From Anastrepha obliqua (taxonomy: Eukaryota > Arthropoda > Insecta > Diptera > Tephritidae): a DNA stretch of 64,000 bases. This document shows positions 11,378 to 22,884 of the stretch, in pieces. The position numbers and the translations under genes were made by a program. Positions within the stretch are counted from its first letter, which is position 1; the number at the start of each line of letters is the position of its first letter. Where the stretch lies: the NCBI RefSeq assembly GCF_027943255.1, contig NC_072896.1:116281879-116345878 (forward strand). The letters are read 5' to 3'. The notes beneath the pieces are model-generated. The model saw only the letters and a list, made by a program, of their open reading frames with translations, did not search any database and had not been told where the DNA came from.

Positions 11378-12072
11378 TGAAGGGAAACTTCTTAGGCGTC
11401 GATGGACGAGCCGAGAATGGAAAGTAAAATTTCAAGGCCATGCAACGTTTTGGGCATTTTCGTTTCGCGAGAGAGAAAAAAGATATAACGTAGAGGAAAA
11501 GGAGAGAGCTATACCTTATATATATCTTACATACACTTTAGACTATTTTTCCTGAGTTTTTCTTTGTGGTTGCTCATTTCTAATGAGAAATAACACTGCC
11601 TACTTTTTGGCGCTAGTTTGTTGAAGCAAGCTTGTAGGAAACATATTTTTAGTGCCTACTTTTTGGCGTTATATTTCCTTGGTGCCTACTGTTTGGGGCG
11701 TTTTTTTCTTGGTGCCTACTTTTTGGTGCGTATTTCCGTTTCCTGGCTTGAGCATGCGCGCACTATAAAGTGCTATCCATTCCGGCGTCGGATTTATTTG
11801 TATTGCCTTGAGGTAATTTGTGCCGTTGCTGAGGTCCTGGAATCCCTGCGTTTGTGCGGGTAATAAAAGCTCGGTTGCCACGGTTTGTGTCCGGCATTTA
11901 CCTACACCGGGTTGACCTTTCTCCGTCTATTTACATTCTCTGCAAATGTTGTGAATTTATTTAGATATATATTCTTTCTTTCTCTCTCTCTGTCTCTCTC
12001 ATTCTCTCTCGCGTCTCTCCCTCTTTCTTTGTCTGCCTTGAAAGTTTCACTTCTGTTATGTGTATTACGCTA
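11378..12072 (+). repeat. 0.7-kb LTR-like interspersed repeat, copy A
   Basis: This stretch is repeated in inverted orientation at 62127-62854, and the two align over their whole length with moderate divergence. Inside, the block GGTGCCTACTTTTTGGCG occurs several times in loose tandem (about 11597-11735), followed by a polyadenylation-like AATAAA at 11861-11866 and a CT-rich tract (11975-12030). Start (TGAAG...) and end (...TATTACGCT) are where similarity between the copies stops. Size, lack of coding content and a poly(A) signal in the second half suggest a solo LTR, but no matching target duplication or internal region was found. Confidence 0.6.
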
Positions 12073-14119
12073 CACTCACTATTTTTCATCAAGATATTTA
12101 TGTTGTATAATGCAATTTTGGAGGTTTTTAAACAGCTTTTGCTCTATCTCTCACTTTTCTTTCTTACTCTTATTTCATTTTTTCTTTTTTTTTAATTCAA
12201 AGAAAAAAAATAATTCCGGCCTGTGCGACATGAAATATTTCTTACAATTTTAATATATAAATTTCCTTTTTTACTTTTAAGCTGTCCTCTACGAAGTTTT
12301 ATAAAACATGCCAATACTCGCGCTGTGGCAACACTGTTTCTAGCTATCTGCGCGCTATCCATTCGATCATGCCTGTCGTCACCAGCGCCACCACCAAATG
12401 GCCATCGGCCACTAATTCACCACCACCATACCGCCGATCGCCACCGATCACCGTTCACCGATCAGCGATCAACATAAACCGCACTGCCGGCTGCCACGCA
12501 TTCATACCACAAACTGAACAAGATATATTGCCTCTTTCGCTGCCTTGACAGTTGGCAGCTTACTAAAGATATTTGTATTTGTTATTTTTGCAGCACTTGC
12601 AATGCGTCTGATTCGGCTGCTGCTGCTGCTGTTGAGCCATTTCGAGGCACTGCAGCTTCCGTCGTCTTCACTTTGCGCATTACTTTGGCCACTAATGCTG
12701 CTGTTGCAGTTTTTGTTGTTGCTGTTGCTCCTTGCGATGTTGCTGTGTAGCTGATACACTCGCTGTTGTTATTGACAGGCGTACTAGCCTTAACGTGTTC
12801 TGATTTAATGAATTACACGCTGATTGCCGCGATATGCAATCGTGTTGATGGCTTCTGTCCGTGCCTTGTGGCCACAACCCATATTACGGCTGGTAGCAGA
12901 AGCATAAGCTTTGTTGTTATTGTTATTGTTGAGTAGTTTTTGTTTTTTCTTGCCACGCTACAGCTGCATGCATACCTCTTGCGCGTACCTCGTACTCGTC
13001 CTGCCAATTTTTGTTGTGGCATTTGACTTCTTAAATTATGTTGCTGCGATAATTTTATGGCCAAATGGAGGGTGGCTGCATATTTCTGCCCATTTTTGGT
13101 GGAGTAAAAACTTCCAAAATGGGTAAAATGCATAATTTAAAATTCTCGATATGCATCTTTTGCTGGCTGCATGTACATTCATGCTGCAGCATGGCGTGGA
13201 ATGAGATGAAATTAATTAAAATGTTGTTTTTTGAATGCGTTTTTTTATTTCTATTTTATTTTATATTTTTTTGATATTTTCTTTTTCCTTTAATGCGTTT
13301 GTTCAAAGTACAAAATAAGTTAAAAATTTTGACAAAAAAATGCAGCCGATTGATCTAATGCAGCGCTAATGAAAGCTGTCAAACTGTCAAATTGTCAAAT
13401 TGATTGATCAGCGCAGAATGTGTGCAAAATGCATTATTCGAATTTTTTACACAAAAAGTTATTTTTATTTAGTGCACGAATTTTCGGGAGACTTAAAAAT
13501 TTTAATTGAATATTCTGTACGCTTCGCTATTAATTAAGCTTGTGAACAGAATTCATCGGAATATTGACAATTCCTGCATTAAAATATATATAAAAGGAAA
13601 GCCTTGCGGGAATACGCTCGGCACAAATACTTTACGTGCATGAAAAAGGAAAAAAATCAGTGTGGGTAGCATCACTACTCTCTGTATTTTTTGTTTTTTT
13701 TGCTCTCCTATAGAGTATCAGTCATCATTTATAGTAGGGGAAAAAAGCTTTCCTTTCATTTCGTGTCACTGGTCGATCGTGCCCCTTGAGAGCGAAGTCA
13801 TGAGGAAGCACAGTTAGAAATATCGAGTGTTCGACTGCATAAGATCGCGCAGTCATCGACTTCGCTACATAAAAGCATTAAGGAGTAAGGAAGAGCGCTG
13901 AAATCCTCCTAAGACAGCCGGTTGTACGTTTCCGAAGCGACATGGATATGAGTATATTCGGCCAAGGACTGTGACTTCACCAGCAGTTCCAATACATGCA
14001 TGCGGACCGTTTATGCTGCTACAGAAACAAAAGGCGCTGGAACAATGCCAGATCTTGCTATAGTGATCCGAACGATCCCATGGAATGAGCTTACTTTGTG
14101 AGCTTAAATAAAAAAAATA
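12073..14119. other. Gene-free stretch, no mobile element recognised
   Basis: It contains a GCTGCTGTTG-rich patch (12610-12750) and a CCACC-rich patch (12385-12450). These give open frames on both strands but no protein I recognise. 13560-14110 may be a degraded repeat with an A-rich 3' end (about 14105-14125), unidentified. Confidence 0.4.
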
Positions 14120-14214
14120 AAAATGCCCTTGTACCCTTTTTGAGTGTTTGAGTGTTTGGCCGTGCTTATCCTCCTATTTGTGGTGTGCGTCTTGATGTTG
14201 TTCGACAAATAGTG
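14120..14214 (-). repeat. SINE tail fragment
   Basis: The reverse complement contains AACAACATCAAGACGCACAC and CACAAATAGGAGGA, then CGGCCAAACACTC. It matches the 3' end of the SINE copy at 30690-30858. Only the tail is present, opposite in direction to the fuller copy at 14520. Confidence 0.7.
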
Positions 14215-14519
14215 CTGGATGTGGGCTTGAAACTAATAATATGAGTGTTCTTATTCTCCGACATACCAACTTGAGGCGTCTCATTTCTTTACTCTCAAAA
14301 CATCTGTTTCAGGTTTTAATAATTCGAGGTGATTCCAGCCATCCTAACATCTGTACTCATAGATACAATCAGTGTGAACGGTGCCCAATTATGCAGCGCC
14401 TGCAAAAGCGTCCTACTTCTTCTATTGAGACAAACTCTGCGACGGAGTTTTAGACTTCCGCGAGTTAGATAAAACGCAATATGACGGATTTTTGACGAGA
14501 ATATAGCCACATCTAGAGT

Positions 14520-14790
14520 GGTCGACGTAGCCAAAATGGCTTGCGCATGACTAACATTCGGAAGTACACAACTTCGAAGTCCCTGGCATGATGCAGCGAT
14601 TGATAGAAACGGTTTTTTCTAATAACGGTCGCTCCTCGGCATTTAATCGCAAATCTCCGATTGTATTTCTGCCATGAAAAAGTTTCTCATAAAAATCATC
14701 TGCCATTCGGAGACAAGGTATATCGGTAGACCTCTCCATTTGTGCAAAAACATTAAGATGTAAACCACAAATATGAGTAGAGTAAGTGTC
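14520..14790 (+). repeat. tRNA-derived SINE, degenerate near full-length copy
   Basis: The head (14524-14585) resembles the tRNA-like part of the better preserved copy at 19845-20024: GACGTAGCCAAAATGGC (box A region), then a block with ACATTCGGAAGT, then a damaged box B (CTTCGAAGTCC). The body follows: GTTTTTTCTAATAACGGTCG, then TTTCTGCCATGAAAAAG, then CATCTGCCATTCGGAG. A degenerate tail ends near 14790. Confidence 0.72.
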
Positions 14791-15089
14791 AATAATATAC
14801 AGCCAGAGCTCTGTACTTATGATTTTGCGACTCCCTTGGCTTGGTCATATCATTACAAAAGATAAAACAGCTAAATTTATGTGACACCTGGTAGTAGCAG
14901 CAGAGATAGAGAAACTTTTGAGTGATGAAGCTTCCAAATATACTCTATTAATATATAAGGAGCTAAAAAAACTTACTATCTTGGTACCACTGGTTTTTAG
15001 TCCTCTCAGCTCTCAGTTCTATTCTTTCGACGGGCTGCTTTTAAATAGGCGCCTCACTCACTACATCGTCTTTCGACGAATCTAATATG

Positions 15090-15320
15090 CCCTATCTAGC
15101 AAAACTGATCTTAAATTTTGTTAGTCCTCGAAGTAATGATTCTACAGAAATCTGAAGCACGTATTTCATTCTTTCTACATTCTTCATTCTTCTGAGGCAT
15201 TCACTCAGAAAGTGTTGCGTGGGATACACGTCTTGCTCATATTTACATATGTATAATACAATTTCTATAGAATTTGCTATTTGCGCCTGCCAAACTATTT
15301 TCAGTGCCAAGACTAGCATT
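15090..15320 (-). mobile_element. Possible non-LTR retrotransposon C-terminus
   Basis: A minus-strand frame of 75 codons contains YICKYEQD, then HFLSECLRRM and a final LLRGLTKF, resembling the C-terminal Zn-knuckle of RNase H-type non-LTR elements (C..C, H, C). One cysteine of the usual set is not obvious. The assignment rests only on this pattern. Confidence 0.35.
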
Positions 15321-17439
15321 TGCCGTTAAAAGCTGTGCCTCTTCTAGTTTTTGAGAGTCTCAATTAGTAAATTCAGTGGTCTTGACTTGAAAATTAAATA
15401 CCTTATTTCACTATTAGCCAGATTAGTTTTGCTGTTGGTAGTTGTTCTTCTCAACTCGTGAAAGCTGAAAACTCCGAAAGGCTTATGTGGTTAGACTCTA
15501 CTATACAAGTCCTACCTCAGCTCGTTTCTCTATGCACTGATCAACTTCCACATTTCCACATCGACGCTGGACAGTCGGGGAAATTGATTATTCCAGTCCG
15601 TAGTAGAACCTCAAACCCGAAGCCCCAATCAGTATCGAAAGCAAAGGTTGTCTCAAACAATGTTTGGCTGGTTTACAAAGTCTAAGTCATGAAATCGAAT
15701 AATTGAAGGACCACTTCGGCACTCCCCAAGTAGCACTAAAGCGGCGTTTTGATACCTTAAGTCATAAGCTTACAATATTTTATATCTTCAAAAACCATGC
15801 AAAGCCAATTAAGTCATTACTGCCGTGTAGTTGCACTTATACTATCACTCCTTCAGCTTTATATGTGCTCTGCTCTTCTTCGGTCGGCAGGTAGGGGAAG
15901 TAGCGAACTCTGCACTCGGAGCAAATACAAGCCCTTAGCGAGCTTTATTCATATGTATGTTAATATGTACCGATTTGCATACTTCTCTGCTCTGTATACT
16001 ATAGCAGCAGCTCTGCATATTTCTACAGCTCTGCATACCATAGCAGCAGTCATAGTTAACAGCTTCATCTGTATATTCATTAAAATAATTAAATACAAAA
16101 CATGCCGTGAACTTTGAATATAACCCCAAAATCGATTATTGAGTTGTTATAGGCCAACGAAAAAATAAATAAATCAACGAAATTACAAGTGAATAAAAGT
16201 ATAAATACAATTTAAAAAAATGCAAGGCAGATGAATATTCTATATGGAAAATACAAAGTACAAGCCAACAGTCAGCAGAATGCCAATTCGAGGGGCAATA
16301 AAAATATTCCAGCCAGCAAAAACCGACAGTGGTACTCAATAACGGTGGTGCATTCCGACGGTAATTAAGAGCAGAGTAACTGCGTTACTTGCTGCTTGTG
16401 AGATGCAGTGAAGTTATTATATGTATGTATATATGTACGTATGTATGTATGTAAGTATGCAAGCTTTGGCGGCAGTCGAAAAACTTCAAGTGTAGCGTAA
16501 AGAGTCGAGAGTAAAGGCAGTAGAGTGAAGACTGAAGAGAGCGCCTGCAGTTGAGTGTGGCACTAAGTGGGCCGCGCTGTTGTATAAATTTGTTAAATTT
16601 ATGCAACAACAACTCTGCATTTTTTCCTTGCTTAATTATACGCTTACAACGGCGTATAAAAACAACAACTATGAGCTGTTGACATGCTAGGGCGCATGCG
16701 CGCCGTCGGAAATCATAAGAGGGTATCGTTTTTACATACATACAGTTGCAGTTAAATTTTATAAAATACAATTTTTTTTTGTGCACTCTCGCCTTCGTGT
16801 ATAACATGAGCAAGTGAAGAGGACGATGCTCGACAAACGCATTTTTTATAATTTATTGCGCACGCAATGAGCAAATGTTGTCGCTACAATTACATTTACA
16901 GCAGCAACAGTGGCAATGTGTCAGCGGCAGCAGCAGCAGCAGCAGCGGTAGCAACAGTGTCTCGACTGCCATCGGTATTGCCACTGCTGCCGCCGAATGC
17001 AGACTGCCTATTGTCGCCTGCTGTCTGCAGCAGCGCTGTACTTGGCTGCTCTTGGCAAGGCTGCGACAACAGTAGCAATCGTTGTGCCAAAAGTGCAAAT
17101 GGTGAGCAATTATCGCAACAAGTTAATTACCTTTACAGCTGCAACACTATGTCAATGCAGGCTGGTTGGCTGGCTGGCAGGTCGGCAGACAGACCAAAAA
17201 TAAATGAAATGAAAAAATACACCAAAACTACATAAAAGCCACGAATTGCATAAACATTAACGAAAACATCGACAGATGCCACAATAGTTGCACGCGCCCA
17301 CTGTCCACTGTCTGTTCGCCTGTAAGTTTGCCTGCAGTCTCGCTTGCCTATTCGGTGAAACTGCTCTAGGTGTATGCGCATGCGTAGCACTTCCAAATAT
17401 TCGTGAGTTTTGCACAGTGCCACCGCTTTTGATGTGTCG
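15321..17439. other. Gene-free stretch with CAG/GCA-rich patch
   Basis: A GCAGCAGC-rich patch at 16905-16975 makes open frames in several phases, including one of 122 codons with an alanine run (16867-17235). There are other microsatellites (TATG at 16420-16455). No homology, splice context or biased codon use supports a gene; regulatory sequence is possible. Confidence 0.4.
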
Positions 17440-17680
17440 CAAGCAAATTCTTTCATTTCGGATGGTCTCTCAAATAAAACATAGGGCAGCGCATTCGCTG
17501 AGAAGGTGGAAGATAGTTCTCTTTTTCTCCAGTGGATTACAACTACGGTAGTATAAATGGTAAGGAATACCCATTTTGGAAGCCTGCTCTCCTATGGACC
17601 AGAAGCCAGTTATCACTGTCGTGAGTCTCCAGGTATCCCTCCGTTTTATAATTGTCAATTTTGACGTTTGTTTGCGGTTG
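17440..17680 (-). mobile_element. Non-LTR retrotransposon C-terminal fragment
   Basis: Minus-strand translation (17658-17470) reads TGFWSIGEQASKMGIPYH, then RSCNPLEKKRTIFHLLSEC. This is the 'TGH...IG.HA.+MGIP....CR.C.....T..H.L.EC' block at the end of RNase H-type non-LTR polyproteins. It is an isolated piece without reverse transcriptase. Confidence 0.75.
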
Positions 17681-18134
17681 TAGGTGGTCCCTAATGTTAT
17701 GCTAACTTTGAAAGTTGTCTGGTCGCCCCATCTACAATCCGCGACTCGGAGATATTTTGCGGAGATTGCATTATTATATTTCTGAGATGATTCTAAACTT
17801 ACTCTTATTTATTTCAATTAAATCTTTAAGTCGGTTGAGGTTAAAGCCGCCTATAAATACGAAGGTCATCCTTTTCCTGGCTAATTTATCTGTCATTTCG
17901 TTAACTCCTATGTGCCTAGAACCGATAGGATATGTACTGGGATCTTCTGACCTAAGATATTCAGGTAATCAAAACATTTCAGCACCAATTTTGATATAGC
18001 CTGGAAAGAGTTGAGAGCCCTGAATGCTGAGTGGCTATAAATAGGATAGCTATGCTTTTGTTGTTACAGTTGCTTTCAAGATTAAAGAGAGTTTAGGTTA
18101 CATTAGGGAGTTACTCAGCGACCACAAAATCCTA
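17681..18134. other. Nothing recognised
   Basis: The stretch may be part of the neighbouring retrotransposon remnants, but I found no motif in it. Confidence 0.3.
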
Positions 18135-18745
18135 TTTACTTATACAGAATACAGTAAACTTTGCTGATGAGCTTGCCAGGAAAGAGACTGAATTGGTCTC
18201 ACAGATTTCCTACCCGGTCTTTCGCATCCCCTATTGATAAAGGGGAATTGCACAGCTTATTTCTCAGGAAAGGCGCAGAAAAAATGGAGCTCCATTTCTT
18301 CGTATGCTATTTCGAAAACCCTTTGGCCCCAGTACGATAGAAGGAGAACTCAGAAAGTCATGGGGAATCCACGCCATTCAATTTCCAAACTCATAGTTCT
18401 GTTTACCGGTCATTGGACGATCGGCACACATGCGGAAAAGCTACGTTTACCATTTAACCCCATTGCAGAAGCTGTGAGAACCTTTTAGAGAAGCAGACTG
18501 GTGAGCACTTTCTCTGTAAATGTCCGAGTTTGTCAGCTAGACGGTTGAGGTCACTCAATGTTCCTTTCTTAAACAGTGGCGGTGCGTAAACCTCAATGCC
18601 ATCCATCTTCTCCATTGCATGAATAGCTCTGGCTGGCTGTAGATATCTATCTGCCTGTTGGAGGTCTCACAATGGTATCAAAATGGCGCTTTAGTGCTAC
18701 TGCCAGAGTGGTTCTTCAACCATTTCACTTACCTACCTACAGTAA
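18135..18745 (+). mobile_element. Non-LTR retrotransposon RNase H to C-terminus, decayed
   Basis: Plus-strand frames give NFADELARKETELVSQISYP (RNase H end) near 18152-18211, then FTGHWTIGTHAEKLRLPFNP near 18402-18465. In another frame, CRSCENLLEKQTGEHFLCKC near 18468-18530 is the Zn-knuckle. 3' untranslated sequence continues to about 18745. There are frameshifts, and the upstream polymerase is missing. Confidence 0.75.
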
Positions 18746-19690
18746 ACTTTTGCAACGAAACTGTGCCTTCACTGTCCTAATATCCTCAAAGTACTTGTAA
18801 CATGAGCTGTAGAAGTGTGTAAATTTGTGCATATATGTATACGTCCGTATGAATGAAGCTTGCCAAGGGCTTTTCTTTTTCGAGGCATGTTTTTCAACTT
18901 GCAAATATTTCGCTCAGGAGGCGTTCTCATCTCAACGGCTTCTGCAGAAATCGCTAAATGCGGTTATATCAGCAATATAATCCGGTGATCCATAGTGTTT
19001 CCGTGAGGAAATTCTGAGAGTCTCAAAAACTTACAGGTTCTTCGTTAGTCGAGAGCAAAATAAAATGCACATCACAGGTATTATAATAATACCACCATCT
19101 TTGAATAGATATTGAAGCCTTTTGGTCAACTTTTGAATACTGCAAACCTGAAGCGAATATTTGCCCTCAATCTGTCAGATTCTGTCTGAGCCTCTGAATG
19201 TCTTTTCTAATTCGTTCGCCTGCTTCCTCATTTCACGATCGAGACCGACTTACGGGCCCTGAAATGGACAGTACTTTTGTAGTATGAAAGCTTCTCCCTG
19301 TGCGGGATGCAAGGAGAAGATGCCAGAACCTGTTATTGTAGCGACAACTTTATGCGTTCTGTGAGCCTTTTAGGCTTAGGATGCGAAATGCAAGCATGAA
19401 AAGTTTATGTTTACTTCGCCATTAATAGCGCATACTTCCAGCAAAGTCTCTTTATTAATTTATTACAACACTTTTTCATGGCTCACCAAGCCATAATTAG
19501 AGCTGAAGCAGCACAGTGGGCCTTAAACTGTTCTTAAACTTAGAGATGCTAAACGTTCGATTAGTTGTTTATGTGGCTCGTTTGAAAAGAAATTGGTAAA
19601 TTTAAAATATTTGACGTGCAATACAAGAAAAAACCGCATTAGCGACAAGTCTGAACGATTTGCCTTCTTTAATCAAAGTGATAATTAGTC
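18746..19690. other. Nothing recognised
   Basis: No coding frame or known repeat is recognisable here. Confidence 0.4.
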
Positions 19691-19754
19691 ACTTGGACTA
19701 AACCTGTGGCATTCGTTGACAGACATGGTCAGATTGAAATAGGGGCTGTACCAA

Positions 19755-19850
19755 CAGTGTGCTTAAATTTAATAGGAAGGATTTCAGATTATTGATAGGA
19801 GTCCTATCTGGGCACTGTCTTATAGGAAGGCATGCCAGTAGAATGGAGGG
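19755..19850 (+). mobile_element. Non-LTR retrotransposon fragment ('TGH' block)
   Basis: Plus-strand translation contains RKDFRLLIGVLSGHCLIGRH followed by ASRM, the conserved block before the Zn-knuckle in RNase H-type elements. It stops abruptly where the minus-strand SINE begins (about 19845), which suggests that the SINE interrupted or truncated it. Confidence 0.65.
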
Positions 19851-20024
19851 GCCTACCTTTTTCTTGACAGAAACACACTCGAAGGTTTGCCATTGCCTGT
19901 CGAGGGGCGACCGCTGTTAGAAAAAACTGTTTCTTCATTTTGGTCCTTCACCGAGATTTGAACCTACGTTCTCTCTGAAATCCGAATGGTAGTCTCACAT
20001 CAACCCATTCGGCTACGGCGGCCA
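19845..20024 (-). repeat. tRNA-derived SINE, best preserved head
   Basis: On the minus strand, starting at 20024, a tRNA-like region carries a box A-like TAGCCGAATGGG (20015-20004) and a box B-like GGTTCAAATCT (19964-19954). The boxes are spaced as in RNA polymerase III promoters. The body continues CAGTTTTTTCTAACAGCGG, then CGCCCCTCGACAGGCAATGG, and breaks off near 19845. The same body is found at 14520-14790 and 29150-30858. The head is not a functional tRNA gene, since no clean cloverleaf or acceptor stem is apparent. Confidence 0.8.
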
Positions 20025-20235
20025 TATTTTGCGATCCATATTGTGACTTTTGCAGAGGCCGTCAGGATGTATAAAGGGAAGCGACGGTTGAACACCTTCT
20101 TTGCAGGTACATGGCTCTGTGTAGCAGAATTTGCTCGGAATCGCTTTTCTGGGTAGCGAAGCGCGGATGTTGCATGTATAAAATTAGGTAGACTAACTGA
20201 ATTTATAAAGTCCACAGAATGGTTGAAAGAGGACC

Positions 20236-20459
20236 AAAAAAAAATTTTCTTATATAGATTCTTTCCATTTCAATTCAACCGGGCTATTCGGGACATGTTC
20301 TTCGATTTCGATGTAACTCAAATATGTTGCTCTCTGGTCAAAATAATGAGACACGTATTTTTTTGTTCGCCCGAAAATTTTTTTTTCAAGCTTTATCGGC
20401 AATTTTGTTTTTCGTCTCAAAATCGATTTTTTTTAATTATATAAGAAAATTTTTTTTTT
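20236..20459. repeat. 224-bp segment bounded by 20-bp inverted repeats
   Basis: A(9)TTTTCTTATATA at 20236-20256 is repeated as reverse complement at 20438-20459. The sequence is of low complexity, so chance is possible, but the match is perfect over about 20 bases. A Tc1-like end (GGTCAAAATAATGAGACAC, about 20336-20354) lies inside and probably belongs to the transposase remnant downstream. Confidence 0.4.
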
Positions 20460-20589
20460 AAATGCTCATAACTTAGTCAAAAATGAACCGATTTTAATAA
20501 TTTTGGGTTCAAAATGATCATCATTACTTACACGAGCGATTTCATGTAGAAACAGTTGCAAAAAAGTAGTTGAAATTTTTTTATTATCC

Positions 20590-20985
20590 AGATCTGGACT
20601 TCTAGATGGCCAATCTTCGGCAGCTACGAGGCCAGGAATATTGTTTTTTAGCCACTGCTGGGTGGTTCCTGGAGTGGAATCTTACTGGCAGATCCAACGC
20701 TCAACTGCTTCACCACGCGTTCTAAGGCATCTCTCTGGTACACTTTTGCCCCGTCCTTCACTTCTTTTTCGCAGAAATGACCTTTCGCCTTCACAAGACA
20801 CTGCCCACCACCAAACCTTTACGGAGGCTGAATGGTTGTCCCGCTGAAGCTTTGGAATAACATTTTTTGCTTCTTTAGAAATTTGAGCATAGTTTTCGTT
20901 GTTTTGCTCCTGCAACAGTGATAATTTTCTCATATGTGAAAAGAATATTTTCATAGCCATTGGTCACGTACCACAGTTTCTGCTT
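20590..20985 (-). mobile_element. Tc1/mariner transposase fragment (DD37D-like spacing)
   Basis: Minus-strand frames show VIPKLQRDNHSASVKVWWWA near 20870-20810 and then, in another frame, TTQQWLKNNIPGLVAAEDWP followed by SRSPDLD at 20670-20590. The order and spacing fit a Tc1/mariner catalytic core between the second and third acidic residues, in which the third Asp would be about 37 residues after the second (family expectation). The block just after PDL is lost. Frameshifts make it inactive. Confidence 0.6.
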
Positions 20986-21104
20986 GCAACTTTCGAGTCT
21001 AATTTGCTTCAAGTGCTTCTTTTATCAATGTCTATCAACCTTCAAATATTCTTAGCCTATAAGAATCTATTATATTAATTTTTTTCCATTGACTTAAATA
21101 AATA

Positions 21105-21446
21105 AAGGGTGGTTAAATTTCAAGGGCCGATGTTGAATGTGAACCACACCTAAACGTCAACAACACCGTTGGACTTCTTTTTTGGAGTTATTTGAAAGAA
21201 AAAGTGTACGTCGATAAGCCAGTCACAGACAATTCAAGAGCTAAAGGATGAGATAATTTAATTATACCTCAGCGTCATCGAAAATTAGGACCATCGGAAG
21301 GTGGTGTGCAGCGGCGGCTATTTGGCCGATATTTTATTCCATGCGTAATTGAGCTATACCGATATTATCATAATAAAGAGAAATGAAATAAAAAAAATTG
21401 TATTTTACTCAAAATCAACACCGGCCCTTAAAACTTAACCACTCTT
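21105..21446 (+). mobile_element. 342-bp DD41D (rosa-like) deletion derivative
   Basis: The terminal inverted repeats AAGGGTGGTTAAATTTCAAG and AAGAGTGGTTAAGTTTTAAG run on into GGGCCGRTGTTGA and are flanked by TA. Inside, plus-strand frames encode only the transposase C-terminal block around LKEKVYVDKPVTDNSRAKG (near 21190-21250). All catalytic residues are deleted, so it is a MITE-like passenger needing a transposase in trans. Confidence 0.82.
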
Positions 21447-22674
21447 TAGATACATAAATTTCTAGTCTAATGCCGTATGTGACCTCTATTATTTAATTCT
21501 ATTTTTTTTTCTGACGTAAACCATTAACCTCAACCAAATAGTCAACTATTTACCCAAACGATCTGATCAATCGCATTATGAAAATAAATTTAAAATTTCC
21601 ACACAATTTCCTTCCAAAATGCACCACTGTATAGATCCCCAGACGCCAAAGCAATTGCGTTAATTTAATATATGCTATGGTCAGCTACCAAATCGGCAGT
21701 GGCCTATGTTTCCAAGGACTATGTACGTACGCACATAGTGCCACTCACCTTCACCACCTTCACCTGAAGCCCAACAACAACAACAACAAGAAAACGCAGT
21801 CATTTTCCACCTACCAGCCGTTTTAGCTGGAATTTTATTTATCGCTTTTGGTATTTTCCGCACGCATCTTTAATTTTCCCTTAAAATAGCAATGGGTGAA
21901 ATATCCTTATTTGGTGCGAAAGCAAAAAGCAAAGGACCAGTGCAATTGATCACTCGACGAGCCACTCAAAGCAGCAACTATGAGTAGTAAATATATGCGC
22001 AAAAGTAAAAAGTAAAAGCAATAAACAATAAAAACGGATGGTAGTCAGCAGCTGCGCATGCGCAAGGCGCTGCTCACTTTCAATTGTATGCAAGCCATAC
22101 ACATAGGCTTCTTCCATTCGTATGCATGTATGTGTTTTTACGTATGCACGAATGTATGCTGGTATTAGCGCACTTACGTATGCAATTGGCAAGCGTGACC
22201 AATGCCGTGAATTCGCTTGTAAAATAAAGTGAAGTGCGTCGACCAAGTGCCTCGCTACAAATTAGTTGATGCCTCCTCACTTGTCATGAATTAGTGAACT
22301 AATTAAGTTGTTGGCCAATGCCAAGAACCGGCGCACAGAAACCGCTTGGGCTCGGAGAGCGCAGGCACGCAACTCAGCAAACATCGGTTCGTGCATACCT
22401 CCGCACATGCGAAATTATATATCAATAAGGCAAATGGATTTTCAATTAAGTTGTAGCTATGTATTGTCCACACGTTTCCGTTGAAATCCAACTTATTTAT
22501 GGTGATTAGGTTCTATTACGCATTTAGCTACAGTGCAAATAGCCAGTGGATACCAGGCATAAGTGCACGTGCACGAGAAATTCAGGCTTAAAATTGCTTC
22601 CACATAACTAAGTATTTAAGTACAAAAATATCCAACTAATGCAGCAAAGTATTTACTTTAATTTCTCTTTACAG
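21447..22674 (+). other. Region immediately upstream of the al coding exon (5' intron or promoter)
   Basis: There is no coding frame or recognisable mobile element. The last bases form a good 3' splice site: a branch-like CCAACTAAT near 22631, then TTTAATTTCTCTTTACAG ending at 22674. This stretch would then be the end of a leader intron. It is a natural place to look for regulatory sites, but none can be named from the sequence. Confidence 0.5.
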
Positions 22675-22884
22675 ACTAATAATAAAACAGTGCCAGCAGC
22701 GCTACGTACAACAGAGAGGGAGGAAGAGGGAGAGTGAGTGATAGTGGGAAAAATTCGTTAATCGATTATCTCTGAGGAGCCCAGTAACACACACGAGTTC
22801 GGAGAAAATAAAATCATTCTCAACCTAATTCCCCTCACGCCCGGCACGCCCGTTTACGGTCTCACCATTGCGCCCATCTGGATT
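22675..22884 (+). other. al: 5' untranslated part of the first coding exon of aristaless
   Basis: It begins after the acceptor AG at 22673-22674 and runs to the start codon. An in-frame stop TAA at 22759-22761 is followed by an open frame without another ATG until 22885, which fixes the start. The exon boundary at 22675 is inferred from the splice-site match only. Confidence 0.6.

Noticed and set aside
11618..11863. A hydrophobic 81-codon frame similar to one at 62412-62642
   Set aside because: The similarity is real but reflects the shared LTR-like repeat; the repeated Tyr/Phe/Leu pattern comes from the GCCTACTTTTTGGCG phrase, and the frames are not conserved in length or phase.
16867..17235. 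A 122-codon frame with an alanine run
   Set aside because: It comes from a GCA/CAG repeat that opens several frames on both strands; no splice context, homology or codon preference supports a gene.
19944..20024. A possible tRNA gene on the minus strand
   Set aside because: Box A and box B are present, but the acceptor stem and cloverleaf do not pair well, and the unit continues into a repeated SINE body.
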